Below are positions 58,926 through 64,000 of a DNA stretch of 64,000 nucleotides, in pieces; the first letter of the stretch is position 1; each line of letters begins with the position of its first letter. The stretch comes from JABWBD01 sp040768665 (GTDB lineage Bacteria; Planctomycetota; Planctomycetia; Pirellulales; Thermoguttaceae), in the NCBI GenBank assembly GCA_040768665.1, contig JAXGMN010000026.1, forward strand, positions 1-64,000, written 5' to 3'. A program made the translations under genes and the position numbers. The notes under the pieces are model-generated. The model worked only from the letters and a program-made list of their open reading frames with translations. It ran no database searches and was not told where the DNA came from.

Positions 58926-60320
58926 ATGCGCTGGAGTCGCGTCTTTTCGATTGTCATGATGCTCGTTTTGGTTTCGCTTCCGGCGGTGCACGAGGACGTG
59001 CCGGAAATCGAGGCCCGGGTTGTCGCGGCCGACGAGCCTTGGGCCGACGGACCGGAACTGCTCAAGGCGGCAGATTCGTGGAGCCGTTTTCGGGGCCCGA
59101 ACGGCAGCGGGATCAGCACGGCGACCACGATCCCGGTCCACTGGACCGACGAAGACTACTACTGGAAGGTCGGCTTGCCCGGCGCCGGCAGTTCGTCGCC
59201 CGTGGTTTGGGGCGAGCGGGTTTTCGTGACCTGCGGCGACCCGGCAACTGCGGAGCGGATCGTGCTCTGTTTGGATGCGAGGGACGGCCGTACGCTCTGG
59301 CAGCGAAAGTACCCGTCGAAACCCCATCGCCAGCACCGCGACAACGATCACGCCGCGTCGACGCCGGCGGTGGATACCGACGGAGTGGTCGTCACCTGGA
59401 CCGACTCGGAAAAGGTCGTGCTCCTGGCCCTGGACCTCGACGGCCGCCCGATGTGGCGCCGCGACCTCGGTCCCTACGTTACGGTCCAGGGGAGCGGCAC
59501 TTCGCCTATCCTGTTCGGCAGTCTGGTCGTGCTGTCGAACGACCAGGAGGACCCGAGCCTGGTTCCGGGGCAGAAAGCAAGCCCGCCCCAGCCACCGGGC
59601 AAGAGTTTCTTGATCGCGGTGGACCGCAAGACGGGCGAGACCTGCTGGCAGGTCGATCGGCCGACGACGTTCTGCGGGTACTCCACTCCGTGCGTTTATC
59701 AGCTCGAGGACGGGCCAGCCCAACTGATCTTCACCAACACGGCGAATGGGATTATGGGCGTCGATCCCGTGACGGGCAAAATCCATTGGGAGTATGGCGC
59801 GCCGTTCATGGACCGGACGATCGGCTCTCCGGTGATTGCCAACGGGCTGATCTTTGCGGGGCATGGCGCCGGGGTGCGCGGAGCTCGCCTGATCGCCGTC
59901 CGTCCCGGATTGCCGCACACCGGCCGGAAGCCTTCCCTGGCGTTTGAGATCAAGCAGGCGGTTCCCTTGGTGCCCACCCCCGTGGTCAAGGGCAATCGAT
60001 TGTTCCTCTGGACGGACGACGGGGTGGCTTCGTGCGTGCGGTTGCCGGATGGGGAAGTCGTGTGGCGCGAGCGTGTCGGCGGGGCCTTCTATGGCTCGCC
60101 GGTCTGGGTTGACGGCCGGCTCTATGCGATTTCCAAACGCGGCGAGGTGGTCGTACTCTCCGCGTCGGACAAGTTCGAGGTCCTTGCGCGTGTGCCATTG
60201 GGAGAGCCGAGCTTCGCGACCCCGGCGGTCGCCGGAGGAGTGATGTATTTGCGGACGCGAAGCCATCTTTTCTCGCTCGGCGATCGGGAAAAGCCGCGGA
60301 GCGGTGAGACAGCCCGTTGA
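58926..60320 (+). CDS. Secreted PQQ-binding-like beta-propeller protein
   Basis: 464 residues with a signal-like N-terminus (VFSIVMMLVLVSLPAV). SWSRFRGPNGSGIST is the opening typical of planctomycete propellers, followed by GRTLWQRKYPSKPHRQHRDN, ALDLDGRPMWRRDL, VDPVTGKIHWEYGAPF and GEVVWRERVGGAFYGSPVW strands of a seven- or eight-bladed fold. It probably sits in the periplasm. The role is unproven; see also the 1004-residue relative at 43484. Confidence 0.82.
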   Translation: MRWSRVFSIVMMLVLVSLPAVHEDVPEIEARVVAADEPWADGPELLKAADSWSRFRGPNGSGISTATTIPVHWTDEDYYWKVGLPGAGSSSPVVWGERVFVTCGDPATAERIVLCLDARDGRTLWQRKYPSKPHRQHRDNDHAASTPAVDTDGVVVTWTDSEKVVLLALDLDGRPMWRRDLGPYVTVQGSGTSPILFGSLVVLSNDQEDPSLVPGQKASPPQPPGKSFLIAVDRKTGETCWQVDRPTTFCGYSTPCVYQLEDGPAQLIFTNTANGIMGVDPVTGKIHWEYGAPFMDRTIGSPVIANGLIFAGHGAGVRGARLIAVRPGLPHTGRKPSLAFEIKQAVPLVPTPVVKGNRLFLWTDDGVASCVRLPDGEVVWRERVGGAFYGSPVWVDGRLYAISKRGEVVVLSASDKFEVLARVPLGEPSFATPAVAGGVMYLRTRSHLFSLGDREKPRSGETAR

Positions 60321-60408
60321 CGTCGCTACGTCCCGATGCTGATGATAGGAGATTCACCTCCCTCTCCGAAAGTTCCTGCCGGTATTTCATTCAAGAAAGG
60401 CATGTTCT

Positions 60409-61872
60409 ATGAAAAACAACGCAATGCTTACCTGGATCATCAGCCTTCCTTTGCTCGCCATCGGTTCGCCGGGCTGGGCGCAGATGATCGACCGGACGGA
60501 TTCCCGCGTGCAGACTACGCTGAGTACCGGCTGGAAATGCCTGGGGACGATTCAGCCGCGGAGCGTCGCAGAGATCCCGGCGGGGCAGAACTGGGCCCTG
60601 GGCTGCGAAACGCTTTGCCGCGACTATATCTACTGGGACACGTACAAAGACTATGTCGTTCCGCTGGGAATCAAGACGATCCGGCTGCAGGGCGGATGGG
60701 CCAAGACGGAGAAGGTCAAGGGCGTGTACGACTTCGCGTGGCTGGATTACGTGATCGACGACGCGCTTTCCAAGGGGCTGGAAATCTGGCTCGAGACGGA
60801 TTATGGAAACCCCGTTTACGAAGGCGCGGGGACCGCGGACCTGGGGGCCGGCTTTCCGACGTCCGAAGTGGGCCTGGCGGCGTGGGACCGGTGGGTGGAA
60901 GCGATGGCAACCCGGTACAAGGATCGAGTCAAGAAGTGGGCCATGTGGAACGAGCCGGATATCGGTGCGAAGAAGACGCCGCAGATGATTGCCGAGTTCA
61001 ACATCCGAACGGCGGAAATCATCAACCGAATCATCCCGGATGCGAGGATCGGGGCCCTGTCGCTCGCGCGGATCGATCCGAAGTATCTGGACGCGTGCCT
61101 CAAGGTCATCGCCGACCGGGGCAAGCTCGACCTTTTTGAGTGGGTGATCTATCACGGCTACACGAAGAACCCGGACGACGCCTACAAAAACGTCGAGGCG
61201 ATGAAAGAGGTCGTCGGCAAGTACCAGCCGAGCTTGAAGATGTGGCAGGGTGAGAACGGCTGCCCTTCCGAGAGGGCGACGAAGTTCGCGCTTTCGGGCC
61301 ACGACTGGACGGAGCTGACCCAGGCGAAATGGAACACCCGCCGCATGCTTGGAGACCTGGGATACGATTGCATCTCTTCGGTTTTCACGATCTGCGACTT
61401 CGACCACACCGGCCGCGAAATCAACCGGAAGGGGCTGCTGAAGATCAACGACAAGCGGAACCTGGCGAAGGTGAAAATGGCCTACTATGCCGTTCAGAAC
61501 GTCGTGTCGGTATTCGACAACAGCCTGGTCCGCCAGAAGGATTACGCTTGCACGATCGAGTGCGAACAGCCGATCACCTGGTTCGCCTATCGCCACGAGA
61601 AGGCGGGCTCCGATGTGTTGGTTTTCTGGAACGGAACAACGTATCCGCGCGACGCGAACGACACGTTGCCGGCAACGATTCGCGTGCAAGGCGGCAAGTT
61701 TGCCGATCCCGTGTGGGCGGACATGATCACCGGCCGGATCCACGAAATTCCGGAGGAGTGCAAGAGCCTCCGCGCGGAAGAGATGTTGCTCAAGAAGATC
61801 CCAACTTACGATGCACCGGCGATCATCACGGATCGCAAGCTCCTGTTGGGACCGGGATCAAGCGGTGACTGA
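60409..61872 (+). CDS. Secreted clan GH-A glycoside hydrolase (GH39/GH5-like)
   Basis: 487 residues with a signal peptide (MLTWIISLPLLAIGSPGWA). A (beta/alpha)8 barrel is clear: LGIKTIRLQGGWAKTE, GLEIWLETDYGNP, and WAMWNEPD with the acid/base Glu182. The putative nucleophile is Glu282 in MWQGENG, 100 residues later, as in clan A. A beta domain follows (about 380-480). Hydrolysis of beta-linked sugars is inferred; the precise family needs structural comparison. The stop TGA abuts the inverted-repeat element at 61872. Confidence 0.8.
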   Translation: MKNNAMLTWIISLPLLAIGSPGWAQMIDRTDSRVQTTLSTGWKCLGTIQPRSVAEIPAGQNWALGCETLCRDYIYWDTYKDYVVPLGIKTIRLQGGWAKTEKVKGVYDFAWLDYVIDDALSKGLEIWLETDYGNPVYEGAGTADLGAGFPTSEVGLAAWDRWVEAMATRYKDRVKKWAMWNEPDIGAKKTPQMIAEFNIRTAEIINRIIPDARIGALSLARIDPKYLDACLKVIADRGKLDLFEWVIYHGYTKNPDDAYKNVEAMKEVVGKYQPSLKMWQGENGCPSERATKFALSGHDWTELTQAKWNTRRMLGDLGYDCISSVFTICDFDHTGREINRKGLLKINDKRNLAKVKMAYYAVQNVVSVFDNSLVRQKDYACTIECEQPITWFAYRHEKAGSDVLVFWNGTTYPRDANDTLPATIRVQGGKFADPVWADMITGRIHEIPEECKSLRAEEMLLKKIPTYDAPAIITDRKLLLGPGSSGD

Positions 61873-61970
61873 GAGCCTATCCCAAGACCTTTAGGAGAGG
61901 GGGACAGGCACATTTTACTCCGAAGACTCCATAAAATGAGCCAGTCCCCGGCGGTCTTGGGATAGGCTCT
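61872..61970. repeat. 99-bp inverted-repeat element, copy 2
   Basis: AGAGCCTATCCCAAGAC (61872-61888) and GTCTTGGGATAGGCTCT (61954-61970) are perfect 17-bp inverted repeats. The inner arms GGGGACAGGCACATTTTA and TAAAATGAGCCAGTCCCC match copy 1 at 4610-4708, again with paired changes (TTTTA/TAAAA for TTTTG/CAAAA). It lies between convergent genes and begins on the last base of a stop codon, so it may act as a two-way terminator. Confidence 0.85.
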
Positions 61971-61973
61971 AAG

Positions 61974-63557
61974 CTAAGGGAAGAACAGCGGCACGGCCCA
62001 CTTGCCGATTTCGACGGCGTCGCCCGCGGCGCAGTCCTTTTGATACAGTGTGCAGAAGTTGGCGGCACTGGCGGGATTGAACAGGCGGACTTCCGGCAAA
62101 GCGACCTTCTTGAATCCTTGATCGAGCAGGGCCTGCGACTGGCTGTCCCGGTTGCGGTCCGGCGCGGGCGTGAGGAAGTAGACCGTGCCCGCACGGCTGC
62201 ACTGCACGCGTTTTGTTCCATCGAGATTGACGTGCAGGAACGTCGCACCGCGAAGGCCGGCAGGCACTTCGCTCAGGACATAAGCTCGATCGGTGAACAA
62301 GACTTCGCCGACGTCGAACGGCTTCGGTTGTGCATCTTCGGCCCGAAGCTCGCCCGGCGTCATTTTGCGGAGCGCTTCACCGTCGTCGTTGCTCACGACC
62401 GGGGGCGGGATGGGGCGAGGCTTCTCGAGCCCGCCGGAGGCTTCGCTGACGAGTTGACGGAGATGGACGTCACCGGTTACCGGTTTGCCCGCGGAGACGT
62501 CCTCCTCGCGAAACGACGCCATCAGGATGTGGCGGTCGCCGGTGCGGCTGTAGTCGTAGATGATGCGGACCAGGCCGTCGGCGGTCTGTTGGCCGTCGGG
62601 ATAGGAGACGCCATTGCGCTCGTCCAGCAACAACCCACCGCCCCAGGTGCGGCCGTCGTCGGTGGAGAGAAATGCGGTCAGATGCGATCTTCCGGTTTTT
62701 TTGTCGATAGGGCCGTGCTTGACGAGGAGGAGGTTGCCGGAGTTGAGTCGCCGGATGAAGAATCGCGCACTGGGGTGGGCGATGGTCGAAGGCTGCAACT
62801 CGGGCCAGGTCCGGCCGCGGTCGGTTGAGATGCTCTCTCCGATCCCGTAGTTGGTGCGAGCCAGCAACCAGAGCGAACCGTCGTTGCGCTCGATGAACAT
62901 GTGCTCGTCGAACTGGCGGTCTTTGAGCGGCACGTTGCAGCCGCCGCGGATCGTCCACGTCTTGCCCTTGTCGGTGGAGACGACCATCTTGGCGCTGTCG
63001 TCGGTTTTTCGCCAGGTGGAGGCGGGCAGCGCCCATTCGCCGGTGGACAACACCAGGGGCTTGCACATCATCACGCCGTTAGTGATTCGGACAGGCGAAC
63101 TCCACTCCGGACTCTCCGATTCCGGCTGCTCGGTTTCCAGGCACCAGACGCCGCCGACGCTGGCCTCGTGGCCCTCGGTCTGGGCCCAGAAGACGCGGAG
63201 CTTGCCGTCGGGAGCCACCCAGAGTTCCGGATCGAAGGCTCGCAACGGTCCTTCGCCGTCGGGATCGACGACGAGCACTTCCTTCCAGGTCTTGCCGCTA
63301 TCGCCGCTGGTGCTGAGGACCATGTAGTTATTCTGGTCCTCGCCGGGCGTCTTGCCGGCATACCAGTTCGCCCAGAGACGTCCGCCGGGCGAGACCGCCA
63401 TGCTGGGGATGCCTTGAAAGGCGCGATTGGTGACTGCGTGCTGAGCCAGCGGCGGACCGACATATTGCGGCGGGGCGTGCAGTTTCGGTTCCGCGGCAAT
63501 GGCGGAGTACGCCGCGGATGCGAAAACGATGAGCAAAAGTGAGTGTATGGACTTCAT
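61974..63557 (-). CDS. Secreted exo-alpha-sialidase-like protein
   Basis: 527 residues with a signal peptide (MKSIHSLLLIVFASAAYSAIAA). Four Asp boxes are visible: STSGDSGKTW, STDKGKTW, STDRGRTW and STDDGRTW, the marks of a six-bladed sialidase propeller. The catalytic Arg triad cannot all be assigned by eye. About 90 residues at the C-terminus form a separate domain (DRAYVLSEVPAGLRGATFLH). It could remove sialic acids or related sugars. It is convergent with the GH gene. Confidence 0.82.
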   Translation of the reverse strand: MKSIHSLLLIVFASAAYSAIAAEPKLHAPPQYVGPPLAQHAVTNRAFQGIPSMAVSPGGRLWANWYAGKTPGEDQNNYMVLSTSGDSGKTWKEVLVVDPDGEGPLRAFDPELWVAPDGKLRVFWAQTEGHEASVGGVWCLETEQPESESPEWSSPVRITNGVMMCKPLVLSTGEWALPASTWRKTDDSAKMVVSTDKGKTWTIRGGCNVPLKDRQFDEHMFIERNDGSLWLLARTNYGIGESISTDRGRTWPELQPSTIAHPSARFFIRRLNSGNLLLVKHGPIDKKTGRSHLTAFLSTDDGRTWGGGLLLDERNGVSYPDGQQTADGLVRIIYDYSRTGDRHILMASFREEDVSAGKPVTGDVHLRQLVSEASGGLEKPRPIPPPVVSNDDGEALRKMTPGELRAEDAQPKPFDVGEVLFTDRAYVLSEVPAGLRGATFLHVNLDGTKRVQCSRAGTVYFLTPAPDRNRDSQSQALLDQGFKKVALPEVRLFNPASAANFCTLYQKDCAAGDAVEIGKWAVPLFFP

Positions 63558-63573
63558 GCTGCTCCCTCAATTT

Positions 63574-64000
63574 CTAGCGAAGAACGCGGGCGTTGCCCTC
63601 CCAGATGCTCCAGATTTGATCTTCGTCCGCCGGTTGGGCGTAGTCGGTAAGGTGTGTGGTCGCCAGGGCTCCGCTGGCCCAACCGAACTGGACCCATTTC
63701 TGCGGTTCCCATCCGCGGAGGATGGCATGCAGCATACCGCCGACAAAGCCATCGCCGCCGCCGATGCGGTCGAGAACGGTGATGTCTCGCGGCTCGACCA
63801 CGTACCAGTCGTTGCCTTCGGCCATAATGGCACCCCAGAGATGACGGTTGGTGCTGACGACCTCGCGGAGCGTCGTGGCGAAAACCGAGGCATTCGGATA
63901 GGCCTTCTTGACCCGGTTGATCATGCCTTTGAAGCTCTCGATCTTCTTGGCCAGATTTTTGCCGCCCTCCTCGGGACCTTCGATTCCCAGGCAGAGCTGG
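63574..64000 (-). CDS. PfkB-family sugar kinase, 5' end cut by the window edge
   Basis: About 142 residues of the C-terminal part, reading in from 64000. The DRIGGGDGFVGGMLHAILRG block is the PfkB signature 2 (DTxGAGD type) with the catalytic Asp, and SVFATTLREVVSTNRHLWGA lies before it. Members such as 2-keto-3-deoxygluconate kinases have the same end. The start lies outside the window. Phosphorylation of a sugar released by the neighbouring enzymes is a fair inference. Confidence 0.8.
   Translation of the reverse strand, partial: QLCLGIEGPEEGGKNLAKKIESFKGMINRVKKAYPNASVFATTLREVVSTNRHLWGAIMAEGNDWYVVEPRDITVLDRIGGGDGFVGGMLHAILRGWEPQKWVQFGWASGALATTHLTDYAQPADEDQIWSIWEGNARVLR

Overview
This 64 kb window is typical of a planctomycete, probably Pirellulales-like. 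It is GC-rich, and it is dense in secreted sulfatases, sialidase-like and glycosidase-like proteins, PQQ-type beta-propellers, cytochrome-c/HzsA-like proteins with an NPCBM-like end, DUF4058, and other small proteins of planctomycete type. The assignment comes from gene content alone. No rRNA, CRISPR array, complete transposase or phage structural gene is present.

Layout. (1) 0.2-2.0 kb: a leftward three-gene cluster (zinc-ribbon-like 78 aa protein, 161 aa protein, lipoprotein). (2) 2.2-4.3 kb: leuA behind a sigma70-like promoter and what reads as a complete leucine transcription attenuator (a 19-codon leader with six Leu codons, three mutually exclusive pairings and a terminator), followed by tRNA-Leu(UAA). 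(3) 4.3-6.0 kb: the remains of an integrative element in that tRNA, with a 22-bp att repeat, the C-terminal scrap of a tyrosine recombinase and a two-gene cargo. (4) 6.2-16.3 kb: a GH106-like glycosidase, a tandem class II aldolase, DUF4058, an FGE-like/sialidase fusion and a shortened HzsA-like multiheme protein. (5) 17.2-25.9 kb: a promoter-terminator unit that may make a small RNA, an AGCS symporter, a sulfatase, a Tat-exported FAD oxidoreductase and two secreted proteins. (6) 26.0-32.1 kb: an SSS symporter and a nickel-uptake locus (nikR, nikK-M-L-Q-O). (7) 32.3-39.7 kb: metallophosphoesterase plus archaemetzincin, an SRAP protein, a second metallophosphoesterase next to an alpha/beta-hydrolase-like protein without its nucleophile, and a duplicated SurA-type PPIase. 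(8) 39.9-46.8 kb: a NadE-like and AsnB-like pair, a large PQQ-propeller and a small lipoprotein. (9) 47.0-53.4 kb: a five-gene Yej/Opp-type peptide ABC transporter. (10) 54.0-56.9 kb: a decaying region with a frame-broken gene, a RAYT scrap and a metalloprotease homologue that lost its zinc motif. (11) 57.2-64.0 kb: a Tat-exported TIM-barrel-like protein, a PQQ-propeller, a clan GH-A glycosidase, a sialidase and a truncated PfkB sugar kinase.

Taken together the window describes a scavenger of complex, partly sulfated or deoxy-sugar-bearing polysaccharides. Secreted enzymes release sugars, symporters and ABC systems import small products, and aldolase and PfkB steps feed catabolism. Nickel uptake is probably controlled by NikR. 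The most notable regulatory signal is the leuA attenuator. Two related families of palindromic elements are scattered through the window; one family shows compensatory base changes and abuts stop codons.
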